Shown: positions 1-12,927, counted from the first letter of the stretch. The stretch is 64,000 nt of DNA from Epiperipatus broadwayi (GCA_028023455.1 JAQFVV010012400.1:10906248-10970247), one strand, 5' to 3'. Numbers and translations: made by a program. The notes: a model not told the origin generated them from the sequence alone.

Positions 1-2490
1 TTAAAGTTTTCTCACAGTATTAATATCAAAATACAATAAATACTATTCTTAACATTTTAAATCTTTAAAAATTACAAATTATTATTATTGAGTTGATTAA
101 ATAACAAAAGGTATTTTACTGTAATTAATTTATATTTTAAACAATTAAATATTGGGATGGAGACGGTGTAAATATATAAAATAAGGAACAATCTTTCTTG
201 TAAATCAGTATGACTTTTAAATAATGTATAATACTTATAAAATCATGTGACCATTTTACTTATAAAATTAATAAATGATGAATATTAATTAATGAACATC
301 AAAGATCAAATAATTAACAACATATATAATTAATTTATTAAAAATAATGATAGAAAAATATTTTAAATAAATAAAATAACATTAATAATAAGTTCTCCAC
401 AAATATTATAAATATTCTTGCAATATCTTTAATTAAGAAAATAATTCATACTTTATTAATAACTAAATAAGTGGTGTGTCTTGACTTGATGTAAAACAAA
501 ACACTGTTTTGGAGACAGCTATTCAAAAAAAGCTTAATTATAAATAGTAAACAAAACAACAGAATGTTTTATTGTATCTTTAATTAAATAATAAGATCAT
601 CTTTATAAACTTCATTATTCCATACAAAAGCAAAATATTAATCCAACTTATAATATTCTTTTTAATGTGTGGCTTTAATAAATCTGATCCCTATAAATAC
701 TAGTGGCACTCCATAAGAGAAGCCCAAATTATAAATAAAAAGCAAAAAACCAATAGAGTTAGGAGTTTAACTAAACTAAACAATAATATTTATACAAGAA
801 TCCATGCCACAAGTATAACTGAATATATAACATAATTTTTATAAAATATTGAAAATACATATGTGAATAAATAAAATGGGCAGTATTTCTAAATTTTTAA
901 ACTATATGCTTTAGATAGCTTAAATTATAAAACCATAAGTTTAAATTAATATATTAATATTTTAACTATAAATAATTACTAACTTTAAATATTAACACTT
1001 GGTCTCCATAGTACAAGAATCAGTAACACACTAATACTAAATTGTAATCATAAATTTAACATATTACCTGTAATATTATTTTATTATACCTTGTTTGAGA
1101 ATATAATATATATTTATAATTCAAAGTCTTTTAAAAGTTCAAAATATTTATTCTGGCACAAGTTTTTGAAATATTTGAAAAGGATTAAATCCTTCAGCAT
1201 TTTGAATTGTAAAATTTTAATGGATAAATAAAACAAATTTTAATCCTTATAGTAAAGTAATTAGTAACAAAGCTTGAGATTTAAAATATGATTCCATATT
1301 AGTGAGTTTAAAAATTTTCCAAATCATTATCAGTTGTCTTACTTCCTAGGCTTGGGATAAAATAAATAATCCATTCTATTCACTAATAGTGAGTTAAAAT
1401 TATTCCACAGAATCACAATATATTGTTTTATTTATTATGTGTGGAACATATTTGTTAATCACTTAAAAAATCACATAACATTTCTTGAAATATTTATGAA
1501 ATAATTATCCAAAATAAAAGCATTTTTTCAAATGAAGATAAAATTCATTACTTAAAATTTATTTTTAACAATAATTGTCCAATACATAGATGTTTATCTG
1601 GAAGACTCTAGGCTGCCATAGTAATTATAACACACAAACCAATATATTTGGCAATAAACAAGTGAGTAACATAGTTTAAACAAAAGTAGCATTCACAAAA
1701 TAGTTTCAAACTTCATATTAAAAATCCAGGTTTTAAACTTTTATCCCATTTAAAGTGTATTACAGGATAATAAACATGGTAGTTATTTGGTTCTTCATTA
1801 AGGACAGTTTTGAGTTATATTTGCCATAATGGCAAATGTTTGTCTGATTCCCTATTTCATTATCATTATATTACAAGATGTCAATATGACTAACTTTGAA
1901 TTTAATCTTAATACAGTTCATTTGCAATCAATTAATAAAGAAGTTTAAATAATTCTGAACATATAGATGCATTTATAGGATTGTGTCTCATGATTAATGA
2001 GATCATTGTTTTTTCTTAAAATTCTACACTCGTTTGGCTTTTTATGGGAAAATTTTATCATTCTTGCCAAAATACAATATAAATCAAGCTATCTTTGGAA
2101 ACTTTAAGATTTTGTAGCACCGAATTTGTAATGAAATTATTTAAAAATGACCAAATAATATTTTTAAATATTTTGAATACCCTATTACATTAATTAATAA
2201 AAATAAAATACATATTGTTTTACAAACCAATATTTAATTTATAAATATTAAAATAAATATTACTTTATTTATTTTTAAATTTTTATAATTAATCTTTTGT
2301 TACGAATAATAATAAATTTGCCTAAGTATTTTGTGATTGTACCCTTTTACATTTAAAATGCATTCAAGAATTACAAACATTCATGCATGCACCCACATAT
2401 TTAAATTATGTTAAAACTTTCTATTATTATTAAGTGTAATTTTAATCTTATACATATATAAAGTTATTGCTATACTAATACTATTTTAAA
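1..2490. other. AT-rich DNA without recognised features
   Basis: Nothing here resembles a coding exon, RNA gene or known repeat family. The stretch is AT-rich with short A and T runs and many stop codons in all frames. Very old transposon remnants cannot be excluded. Confidence 0.5.
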
Positions 2491-2493
2491 CTA

Positions 2494-2720
<227 letters not shown>

Positions 2721-4719
2721 TACATTTTTATTCTATATATTCTTTTAAAATTAATTTTGTGTGTGAGGGTTTTATAACTAACTATAACTGTGATAAAAAA
2801 AAGTAGTACACCTACAAGAAGATATCTTGAATTAGTTTAATAATTTATCTTATTAGGTATTATTATCAGTAATATTAATATAATTTTTAATATTGTTATT
2901 TTCAGCAAAGATAATAATGATATTAATAGTAAGTAATAGTTGCAATATTGATAAGCCAATAAAAATTATTAATTATGATTATTATTTCCAATTTATTTAT
3001 TAAATTTTATTACAATATATATATATATATCATATTCTAATCAATGCTTAACATTATCTATATAAGCAATATGTTATCAAAAGAGCTGAGTGTTGTTTTA
3101 ATGACATATTGATGATATTCTATTGTTTAATGTTAAGCAATGACTGAGAATGGTATGATCTATATCTGATAACCAATTCACTTTTTGCTCTTGTGTTTCA
3201 TATTGGAAATGAGAAAACATATAGGAGCTTTTTTTCATTTAATTTATATGGGATAATCAGATTTGTTAATCAATTTTCTATTTAATATGAGATAATGGTA
3301 AGACTTAAATTATTTAAAATCAGATAAAAAGGACTATCGAAAGTATTAATTTTCATATTAATAAATATCAAAATGCATAAAAAAATCTCAGAGCACTAAA
3401 ATGACAAAATCCAGATATAAGAACTTCCTAACAGGGTATACTATTTATATTTTAAAAGAAAATCATTAATTTAATCTCAAATAATGCAATTATTGCTATA
3501 GTTTGATGAAAAATAACATATCTTAAATCTAATTCCCGATTATATGCATATAAAAGAGAAAATCTAGTGGAATATGTTAATCATTATTATTTAATTGGAG
3601 TAGATTTATTAGATGATATCTTTTATTCATCTTTTATTTGATCATAAATATTTATTAATAAAAATAACAATGAGACAGTGTATAGTTAATAACATATATA
3701 ACTCTACATGTCATATAAATTTCTAAATAAAAAACTAAATGCCACAATTTAACAAAAAAAAATTATATTATTGCAGAATATTTCAAATATAATCTTTTTT
3801 TGTTTCACACATCAAGCATTCACTGCACATTTTCCTTATATACAGCTTATAATTAATATTAAGTATTTATTCACTCATTCTAGTTTAACATTTTTCTTTA
3901 ATGTTTTTTTACAATCATTATCTAAAATCTTGGCCCATCTTTATAACTATGCAGTAATACTATTTTTGTAAAATAGATTATTTTTTCGAAGATGCACTCT
4001 ATCAATAATATATTAAGTTTTTATAATTATCTGAATTAAATAATACATATAGACAACAGTTCTTAATTGAATATGAAGATGTGTGTTAAAAGTATATAAA
4101 CACTATTTATAAATGACATAAATATACTTATATATAAGTGCTTATTTATTATTAGTTATCTGTTTATAACAATTGCTTTTCATTAAATCTATAAATAAAT
4201 ATTAATTATTTTTTTCTTTTAAATAAATATTAATTATTTTTTTCTGATTAGAAATTATTTGCTTTATTTAATTTTAGATATAGGCTTTAAATTTAATTTT
4301 AAAAAAACTATAGTACAGGAAAAGGTCTAAATTCTCTCATAAATAATAAAAGTTAATAATTAATAGTTCACACTATATAATAATGCAAATTTTAAATACA
4401 CATATATAATGTAACACTTCTGTTATATGGCACACAATAACAAAGTGTGTGTGTACAAATATATATATAAAGTTAAAGGAAAAGTAGAAATAAACACTGA
4501 CATAAATTTTTGTAGATATTTTTTTACCTCCCTGGAATAATAATAATCAGGGATTAAATAATTCTGAATTGAAAATAGAATTCCATTATAAATTAAATAT
4601 TTAAAAAAGGTCTAATAAATATTTTTCTTTTTTATAATTCTAATTTTGAAGTTAAAAACAAGCATGGTTTATTTTTTATTAATTATTTTATACATGTCTA
4701 TTATCTAATTTTGCAGCAA
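2721..4719. other. AT-rich DNA with small repeats
   Basis: No gene is recognised. The stretch holds a short (TA)n run near 3014-3033 and one small tandem duplication (listed separately). Short ORFs such as the one at 3771-3971 are hydrophobic low-complexity translations of AT-rich DNA. Confidence 0.5.
4193..4246. repeat. 28-bp tandem duplication
   Basis: Two adjacent near-identical copies with a period of 28 bp, each starting AAATAAATATTAATTA and ending in a T-run. Probably replication slippage. Confidence 0.8.
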
Positions 4720-5570
4720 AACCTTCCTCCACTCCCAATAAACAAAATGAATTTCGAGACATCTCAGGGTTAATCCTCAGGAGAACTGATGAAAATGAGG
4801 AACAAGAAATAAAATATCTAGACTTGATGATAAAAAGAGAGAACGCATACCTAGATTACAAAATGATCATTAAACCACTGTATATAAGAGGTTACACAAG
4901 TCCAAACTCTAATATTCCCAACACATATAAATGGGCAAATAGGAATGCTCTCATATTCAAAAATCATTATTTATGTAAATACCTAGTGGATAGGAGAAAG
5001 AACATCAATAAATATATTAAAAAATGACCAACATAGGCTTTAAATCCAGCACTATTTATCAGAGAATAAAAACATTTTATAGAAAACTCAAAATTAAACA
5101 GCTGAAAGACAATAAGAAATACTTAACAATTACTTTTATACCGAATGTATCTTCAAAAATTGCTAAAAAAATTGACTAATGATTTTAAATTTAATTTCAG
5201 AATACTTCCCAACACTAACTGACTAATAAATAATTCCAAAGGATAGAAAAATATCAACTTCCTCATGTGGTCTATAAAATAGCATGCCCCAAATTAGGCT
5301 GCTAGGCATCTTACTAAGGTGAGACTTGGGCTAACATGATATAAGAATTTATAAACACAGATATGCATATAATAGAGTAAAAAATAAAAATGAAGAAACA
5401 TCAATCTTCTGGGACCACCAAAAAGCTAAAGGCCATGTATTTGAACCCAGTTCTAATCAAATAATTTTTCACAGAGAAGAGTGATGCCAAAAGAAAGGTC
5501 AAAGAAGTATTATATAGCAAATGACCTCAGTGCAGAGAGACATGCTTTGCTCTCTCCAAAAAATGGACTA
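4720..5570 (+). pseudogene. Penelope-like element fragment: end of RT, linker and degenerate GIY-YIG endonuclease
   Basis: The fragment encodes, over several frames, the C-terminal half of a Penelope-like retroelement polyprotein. The first frame (about 4811-5024) reads KYLDLMIKRENAYLDYKM and then a segment with WANRNALIFKNHYLCK; I match this to the region after the RT palm. After a stop, another frame (about 5036-5180) reads IYQRIKTFYRKLKIKQ and then KYLTITFIPNVSSKIAKKI, matching the PLE linker that precedes the endonuclease. Next comes a degenerate GIY-YIG start (CGLYKIACPKLGC, then a degenerate YYGET-like motif), then a tail with SDAKRKVKEVLYSK. PLEs use a reverse transcriptase with a GIY-YIG nuclease and are related to telomerase RT. 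Stops and frameshifts show this copy is dead. The assignment rests on motif order read by eye. Confidence 0.7.
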
Positions 5571-5759
5571 ATTAATTAAAAATTCAAGCTCATTTGTATA
5601 CATGTACAACAATTCACAACAAAATCATCATTTGTAAAGCTATGAGTATGGGATTTGAATACTAAATCCCAAAAGCACAAGCTAGTATATTAAACCTTAT
5701 ATTATAATTATAGCTTCACTAATGCATGTGGAAAAAAATCACATATCTGTAGAATATGC

Positions 5760-6540
5760 TTTGATAAGATTATCAAACTTGCTTTCAAAGATATTAGTGA
5801 GATAAGAAAAAAGTTTTTAATTGGTAAATTTCTATTTATGTAGAAATCATTATATAACACACTTTGATAAAAATTTCAAAGTTGCTTTCAAAAGAATTAA
5901 AATTGTTTTTAATCAAGAACAAAACAGTTTTAAAATGTGTTTTTATCACCTCAGATGACTCTTATAAAAAGGGCTGATAAAAATATCAGTTCAGTCTGGT
6001 TTTAATATTTTGAGAACTCACTGGAAGAGTAGTAGCTGATTTCCAGATTTATACAGATAGCTATCATGGACAAGATGTATCTGAAGTCTAGTCAGGAGAT
6101 CCAGAAGCAGTCTATTTATTCACTGGGGGAGTTTAGTTACACCTAGAAGGAAGACCCATGACTCTATAACCTTAAATGTGGACAAGACAGCTGGATGACC
6201 TAAAGTATATGTGGAACCAAACCAATACTAACATAAACTTGATTATGCTTTCCTGATTATGATAATCCTGTACTGGTCTCCATAAAGAGAAACCATCAGT
6301 GTTTGAAGAATTGATTATATGTATGCTATTTCAGTTATATGCAGAGAAGCGCATTATATATATATATTGTTTAAAATCCTTAAAATGACCTTTAAATTTT
6401 TAACTTATATCTTAGAGAAAAACAAATGAATAATTTGTTTAAGTCACATGACTAAAAGAAGGGACATAGACAATTATATATATATTATAAACAAGACTTT
6501 TTTATATATAGTGCGATGTTTTTATAAGCTATAATATCAA
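5760..6540. other. sequence downstream of the PLE fragment, nothing recognised
   Basis: This stretch is slightly less AT-rich than its surroundings between about 5990 and 6340 and may be PLE 3' untranslated sequence or an unknown repeat. No RNA motif or reading frame could be supported. CUGAUGA-like words were checked and lack a GAAA partner. Confidence 0.35.
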
Positions 6541-6862
6541 TAAGCCAATAAGCTAATACACATGCACTTTGCAGATGCCACTATATAAATGAATACTCCC
6601 ACTTTTTCAAACACAAGATAAAGTCTTTAAAAAAATATAGAATGAATCCATCTATATTTTCGACCCAACTGTATATGTATGGGCAAATCTAAAGTGTTTG
6701 AAATGAAGAGCATGAAGTTATTAATTGATCACGGTTGGGTTGAAAATATAGATGGATTCATTCTATATTTTCTTAAAGACTTTATCTTGTGTTTGAAAAA
6801 GTGGAAGTATTCATTTATATAGTGACATCTGCAAAGCGTATGTGTATTAGCTTATTGGCTTA
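6541..6862. mobile_element. fold-back (palindromic) element, about 130-bp arms
   Basis: The left arm (6541-6670) and right arm (about 6733-6862) are inverted copies with very few mismatches, separated by about 60 bp. Both start from the word TAAGCCAATAAGC at the outer ends and include TAGAATGAATCCATC near the loop. No coding capacity is present. A transcript would fold into one long hairpin. It could be a MITE or fold-back transposon; no clear target duplication was seen, although the context is TA-rich. The inner GAATGAATCCAT motif recurs in the smaller inverted repeat near 36.3 kb. Confidence 0.85.
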
Positions 6863-6869
6863 TTAATAC

Positions 6870-8749
6870 TATATATATTATAAAGAAATCATTTTAATAT
6901 TTCTTAAAAAGACATTTTTTTTAATTTATATTTTTAAATTTAAAGACATTATGATTATAGGCAATCTGTGATAGTGATATAACTTAAAATAAATAATAAT
7001 TTTGCTTGAATTAAAAATTTAAAAGTAACATGTATAGAACAACATTGTTAAATTGTTTAAAAAAACCTTATAATTAATAGTCAACCTGTGATCATGTGAC
7101 ATATATAGAACTATATTATTTTAAAATTTATATTTTAAAAGAAAAAAAACAGATTTCAGAAATCTTCTTAGATTAGATAAATAAAAAGGGAAGAAGCTGC
7201 TGGAATATTGTTAAAGACATTTATAAAAAAAAAACTTTTATTATGGACCATCAAAAAATTAAATAATATGATTTATATTTTTTTTATACTTTCAATACTG
7301 GCTTAATTATGAAAATATAATATTATTGTGATAAATTAAAATATATAAACATCAATGTGCACATACATTCCTATGCACACAACACACACACACACACATA
7401 TATATATATTAAATCAAAAAGTAGTTATATATTGTAAAATTAATAATTTTATTTTGACAAAAATGAAATATATGATGTAGGCATCAATGTGTGTCTGCAA
7501 TTCAAAACATACACACATGTATGTTAAATATGTTATTTAATCATGCATTTTTAGTTTATGACAATTAAAATATGTTCATTTTTTAAAAATGTTCTATCAC
7601 ATGCTTGTGTGTGGATATATGTATATAGTTGTTGTATATTACAACATATATGTAAATCACAATGTAATAATGTGAATTTTGTATATCATTTTTCTAAGAT
7701 CACAAATGTGACAATTTTTAATTTTGTATAGTAATCAAAATCAGGTTTAATTTAAATGTATAGCCATATTCTAAAGACTTTAATTTCAATTTTTTTTTTG
7801 TATTGTTATTAATAAACTTGTATTTTTTTGTTAAAATTATTCCAGTGAATTTTATTCCATGTCACATTACAGTAATAGAGCTTATGTTCTCTGAGCTAGA
7901 TTCATGCATAACAGTATGATTATATTAAAGGGAATGCATATATATATATATATATAGTATATGGACATCTAGATAATGATGATGATTCTGGATTGGTGCA
8001 AAGAGTATATTCTGTATTCTTCAAAGTCCATGTATTGTATTTTATTTAGTTTAGTCTCTATCAGAATTTAAGTTTATAGAAGACCAGTACATTATGGTAA
8101 AAGTGGCCAGAACATTGACCATTTTGTTTTTGATTATTATATATTCTGATGAATGAGTCCTTAGTTTGTGATCCAAATTATGATTAAATAAATGCCACAA
8201 GCTGGAAAAGGCTCAATAATTAGCCTAGTCTACAGTAGACCCATTTTTAAATTTAGTCACAAGATTGAATGTTGATTTATTTTTGATTGCTCATCATTAT
8301 AATGATGAATGGTTATTAGTTGAGTACTACTTATACTTATTTTAATGCTGGTGGATTTATAATTAATCATAATTGCTTTAAGGAGTTAACTGGGCTGATC
8401 TCTCAGAGAGCTCTCATGATCTCCTTGAATATATAAAACTACTTATTTATTTTTTGATATTAAACATTCCTTTAATATCATCCTTTAAATCTCTTATTTT
8501 AAATCTTATCTTAATACTTCATTATTTCTATACTTTAATATCTTTTATATTTTAAATATGATCCTTTATACTTATATATTTTAAATTTGTAAATTTCATC
8601 ATTTGAAATATTTATTTATTTTGATTTTGCCATCATCCCAGGGATGACCATTCTAATTCACCATCACATTATAATAGAAAACACTTTAACATATGTGTAC
8701 ACAGTATACATATAGTATATTTTACTTGACAAATTACCTATATATATAT
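6870..8749. other. AT-rich DNA with short dinucleotide runs
   Basis: Contains a (CA)n(TA)n run at about 7381-7410 and an (AT)n run near 7938-7958. No gene, RNA gene or recognisable transposon segment was found. Confidence 0.5.
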
Positions 8750-9310
8750 ATATATTTAGAAGGGACTTGAACTGAGAATTTTAAGCTCCCTATCATTATG
8801 CACTCCATTTTATACAACTGATACACATGTTCACATACATGTGAAAGAGATAAATGATCTCCAACATATATATTTTGTGCTAAACCAGCTCTCATCAGTT
8901 GACTCAGATCACCATCTTCCATACATATATACAATCAGTACTTTAGTTTATATTAAAATATCAAATCTTCAAACTTTAATGGACGAGCTTCAATTTTCTC
9001 CATCCTCCAACTCTTCAGCTATCATATCATTGAAAATCCAGTGATGTAACACTCAAATTCCCTGTTGGTGACAATATTATTGTCATACCCATGTTAGGTT
9101 TAAGTCATTCTGACCCCTTATATATAAGAACTTAATATGTCTATTTAAATATACAGAAGAGGGATGGGCAAAACACAGACTGAATATGTAATATTCAAAT
9201 ATTTTTGTCTATACTATGCTTAATGTAATTAAAAGTATTTGAACTCAGACTTTCAAAATCCATATCAGTATGCACTTCATTTTATACAACTGATACACAT
9301 GATCACATAA
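8750..9310 (-). mobile_element. hammerhead repeat, minus copy, about 1.2 units
   Basis: Minus-strand copy of the dispersed repeat family. The motif around TTATACAACTGATACACATG occurs near 8810 and again near 9283. This gives a tandem spacing of about 473 bp and shows that more than one unit is present. Diagnostic blocks in order on the minus strand are TCTGTATATTTAAA-like, the block around ATTTTCAATG, the CTTTAATGGAC block reversed, the hammerhead and a B-box-like tract. The copy then meets a plus-oriented copy head-to-head at about 9310. No coding potential; the ORFs here are shadows of the repeat. Confidence 0.8.
8850..8918 (-). ncRNA. hammerhead ribozyme-like motif, nearly intact
   Basis: On the minus strand the order is CAA, CUGAUGA, stem II GAGCU/AGCAC with loop GGUUU, then AAAA in place of GAAA, a short A/U stem III and UUGG. 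The core is intact apart from G12 to A, which should reduce or abolish cleavage. Stem I (CAA/UUG plus an outer helix) is preserved. Confidence 0.7.
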
Positions 9311-9745
9311 TCAGCATGTATTCTTCTTATCCCTCTTCTGTATATTTAAATGGACATGTTAAGTTATTATACATTACGGGTCAGAGTGACTTAAAAGCTA
9401 ATATAGATATGAGAATAATATTGGTATCAACAAGAGCTTTGAGTATTATACCATTGGATTTTTATGATATGGATGGCTGAAGAGTTGATGGGTGGAGAAA
9501 ATTGAAACTTGTCTAATAAAGTTTGAAAATTTGCTATATTAATATAAACTGAAGTATTAATTGTATATATATATGAGATGGTGATCTGGGTCAACTGATG
9601 AGTGCTGGTTCAGTAATATATATATATTAGAAATCATTTATATTTTCCACATGTATGTGATCATGTGTATCAGTTGTATAAGATGAAGTGCATAGTGGTA
9701 GGAAAATTGAAAGTCTGAATTCAAATTCCTTCTAATTACATTAAG
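9311..9745 (+). mobile_element. hammerhead repeat, plus copy
   Basis: Roughly one unit in plus orientation, starting with the block around TCTGTATATTTAAATGG and passing through GGATGGCTGAAGAGTTG, the hammerhead, CATGTGTATCAGTTGTAT and a B-box-like TTCAAATTCC. It forms an inverted pair with the preceding minus copy. Confidence 0.8.
9581..9645 (+). ncRNA. hammerhead-like motif, degenerate
   Basis: CUGAUGA is present at 9595-9601 and is followed by GUGCUGGUUCAG. The 3' strand of stem II and the GAAA box have been replaced by an AT run, so it is predicted to be inactive. Confidence 0.6.
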
Positions 9746-9849
9746 TTTAGTATAGACAATATACTTATATAATATATAAATATATATCAAAACAACAGCA
9801 AAAATAATCAATTGAAATATAAAATGTTTCACAATAAGCAAACACATAC

Positions 9850-10426
9850 ATTTAAAACATTCCTTTAAAAATCTTATTTCTTAAGGGAATTTGTAAGCCC
9901 ATTTATGTACTTTTTGCTGTTTTAACATCCTCCAATTGGGTCTTTTTTCCATTTTCTGTTAAAAATTTATTTTCCTAAAAATATTATATACTTAATTTTG
10001 AAATCTTTACCTTATATTTATCTCATGGCATTTACAAAATTTAATATTTCCTTTCTTTTGTAATTGTTAGTGGGTATGTCCAAATTAAAATATTTTATCA
10101 CATATTTTTATATATATTTACAAATCTTCAGAAGTAAGAAAAAATAATTTAAAAATATTAAGTATGTTTAAAATATAAATGATAATAAAAAAAGTGTATT
10201 AACCTTTTAACTTTCTCTTGAAAAACAAAATTCTTTTGAGTGCATTTGAAAGCAGACATTCAATCCTGGTATTTTAGTGAGTTCTTAAAGAAAATGTTTT
10301 AAATAAATATTTGCATAATTATATTTTTTAAAGTTAAAAAAATATGTGTATTAAAAGCATTTTTATAAAAATATTAAAAATGTATATTTGCTTTTTTAAT
10401 ATAATGAATTTTTAATAAATGAAACA
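9850..10426. other. AT-rich DNA, nothing recognised
   Basis: No gene, motif or repeat could be supported between two hammerhead repeat copies. Confidence 0.5.
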
Positions 10427-10770
10427 CAGGCTTATTATATACCTGTGTCTATATATATAAAATATATAGGGTATATGAGCACAGATTTTCACACTAACCA
10501 CCACTCTGCACTCTATCTCATAACACTGATACACTTGAACACATACAGTGTATATGTCGAAAAGATAAATAATCACCAATATACGTATTGCATGCTAAAC
10601 CAGCAATCATCAGTTGGTTTAGATTACCATCTCTACACATATATTCTATAAGTGCTCAGATATATATTAAGATAGCCAATCCTCATATTTTAATGGACAG
10701 GCTTCAATCTACTCCACACTCCAACTCTTCAACTGTTCATCCAATTGAAAATCTGATGATGAAAAAAAAT
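10427..10770 (-). mobile_element. hammerhead repeat, minus copy with terminal hairpin
   Basis: The copy begins with the small hairpin AACACAGG/CCTGTGT (about 10428-10448), which belongs to one subfamily of the repeat and is shared with the copies at 48.4 and 53.1 kb. Downstream come the reversed blocks for the hammerhead, TTTTAATGGACAGGCTTCAA and the ATTGAAAATCTGATGA block. The unit is truncated at about 10770. Confidence 0.8.
10568..10632 (-). ncRNA. hammerhead ribozyme-like motif with one core change
   Basis: On the minus strand: CCAA, CUGAUGA (complement at 10607-10613), stem II UUGCU/AGCAU with loop GGUUU, GCAA instead of GAAA, a short stem III, UUGG. The stem I outer helix (GGUAAUC with GAUUAUU) is kept. 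The A13 to C change should inactivate it. Confidence 0.7.
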
Positions 10771-10779
10771 TTATAACTT

Positions 10780-12370
10780 TTTAAAATTGATAAAATTTGA
10801 TTACTTTATTAATATATACTAATAATAATTAAAGACAAAAAGTATATCTGATTTTTTTGTTGTTGTCACGTTGCAAAAAAAATACCAAAGTAAACTAAAC
10901 ATATCGGAAGAAAAAATGTAGCTTCTAATAAAAGTAAAATAAGTCAAGTTGTAGGTGGAAAATTTTGTTATTTTTTTGGCCCATCTCTTGATCTAAAATG
11001 TAATTAAAATTTAGAATTTGTCAAATGAATGTATAAATTGCGTATCAAATGGGGTGTTAACAGTGGCAACTACATCCTGTAACGATTGTAAAAAAAACTA
11101 CTTCCTGTAAAAAAAATTTTAAATAATTTTCATCAACAAAAGATTACCAATAATTAAGATTAAATATATATAATAAAGATAACACTTTACAACTGCATGA
11201 TTCCTATCTCAAATTATGTATAATATATATATAAGTTGTTTATTGTTATAATTTTCTACAGTTTTTCTGTACTATATTTTCTAATAATGACATCCATTAC
11301 AGTTAATTGAAAGTGTTTTTTCCTATGTTTGTCTTTGCTACTGTGAAAATAAAATTATGTTTCTACCTGCAATGAGTTTCATCTAACTCTATTGACAATT
11401 TATTTTAATATCTTAATTTTAGAACTAAATCATAAGCTTTAATGGGCGTTTATATCATTAGACAACATAAAATGTATTTCTCAATGATAGATATTTGTTT
11501 TGTATATAATGTTTTATTGAGATTTTAGCATAATACGCAGCTAAAACATTACATATTTGTCATAATAAATTTATTTCAACTGAGTTAACTAATTTAATTA
11601 AAATACTGATAATTCTTCTTTGTAATACAGTCGTTTTATTTTCTATTTGAAGATGTATGGAATATTAGAATTGAAAATTTAACACTATAAATAATAATAA
11701 TATATTTCTTAATGGCAAATTTGTTTAACAGAATTGGGTAATATATATTTTAAATGATCAAATTTCAAGGTTAAAATTTATCAATTTTATTTTAAACTGA
11801 TTATATCTATATGGGTGTTGGTAAAGTTTCTTTTGTCCCTTACTTTTTTACTATTTAATTCCTGAAAAAGAATAACTCTTTTGACCAATTTAGAGAAATT
11901 TAAAGTTTATTTGACAAATATTATAAATAACTAATACAAAACAAATTAATGTCATTTTTTTATTTTTTCCATATTTTCTGAATTTATTGAATAAATTTAT
12001 ATTAATTAGATAAAACACTAATGGTCAAAAAATTAATTTATCAAAATAGTGTTATAATTTTAATATACATGCGATATTAGTATACATTATTAAATATTTT
12101 AATATATATGTCTATACATTTAACTGGTCCAGACTCAATCCAGCTATTTTTTAAATTTATTTTATTATTCATCATTAACATAAAAGGAAGTATGATCCTA
12201 ACTTAAAAAGAAAAAGAAAGATAAAGCATATTACAAAATCTGTGTATTTCTATATAATTAAAGAAAAGGAGAATAAGAATTGCTTTATATATAAAAAATG
12301 AATATATAATCACATAAAGATGCAAGCTCTTTTTAAACAGTTAGAACAGGGAAATGATTAATGACATGAG
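10780..12370. other. AT-rich DNA, nothing recognised
   Basis: Apart from short A and T runs and (TA)n tracts near 11224-11235, no feature was found. Confidence 0.5.
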
Positions 12371-12373
12371 AGG

Positions 12374-12425
12374 TAAAAAAAAAAAAAGAAAGAAAGAAGA
12401 TAAAAAAACGGAAGAAAGAAAATAA
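12374..12425. repeat. A-rich/GAAA simple repeat
   Basis: A run of A followed by GAAA and GAAG units. A simple sequence of this kind can be the decayed tail of a retroposon, but no body is recognisable next to it. Confidence 0.75.
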
Positions 12426-12470
12426 AAGTGTACAGAAAAAAAAATTAGAGTTAAGAAAAATTCCAGTCAA

Positions 12471-12583
12471 ATCATTAAAACAACATATATATATTGTTAA
12501 AATGAGGTTGCCTTGACAACAGTTTGAAATTTTTGATTGTTATTGATATTGGGATTGTCTAAGTGTTGACTGGTTTTTAATGA
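12471..12583 (-). mobile_element. short palindromic element, truncated copy of the one at 32.5 kb
   Basis: From about 12509 this sequence (CCTTGACAACAGTTTGAAAT, then TTGATTGTTATTGATATTG, GATTGTCTAAG and TTTTTAATGAT) matches the reverse complement of the element at 32539-32671. The left arm here keeps only ATCATTAAAA and then diverges, so one inverted repeat is mostly lost. Confidence 0.65.
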
Positions 12584-12615
12584 TGTGAAATAAATACAAG
12601 GTTATTATAAAAAAT

Positions 12616-12927
12616 TAAATCATGTAAGAGGAAACCCAATCTTTCAATCATATGCTATTGGTATTAATTTGCTTACACATACTGTGTCTTCTCTATGATA
12701 TATAAAAATTAAATTTGTATAAATAATTTCTCCTTTGAAATATCAGTTTCACAATAGAATCAAGTCTCTAAATTAAGCATGGGCAATAGGTGGTGTTTAT
12801 ATTAAAATAAGCTCTAAGCACAGATGATTCACCTATGCTTTTAAAATACCTATTGATTGGTGAGTGTAAGCAAATTAATACCAATAGTACAAATGTCTGA
12901 AAGATTGGTTTCCTCTCATATGATTTA
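12616..12927. mobile_element. terminal inverted-repeat element, about 65-bp TIRs (MITE-like)
   Basis: The left end TAAATCATGTAAGAGGAAAC pairs with the right end, whose complement reads TAAATCATATGAGAGGAAAC. The match continues through CAATCTTTCA and CTATTGGTATTAATTTGCTT for about 65 bp. The internal 180 bp is AT-rich and non-coding; the ORF at 12768-12965 simply crosses the right arm. The size and structure fit a non-autonomous DNA transposon; the superfamily is unknown. Confidence 0.8.

Noticed and set aside
8147-8165. CTGATGAATGAGTCC, resembling a hammerhead start
   Set aside because: No GAAA box or pairing strands follow within a reasonable distance. The same holds for CTGATGA words at 4788, 17524 and 32886.
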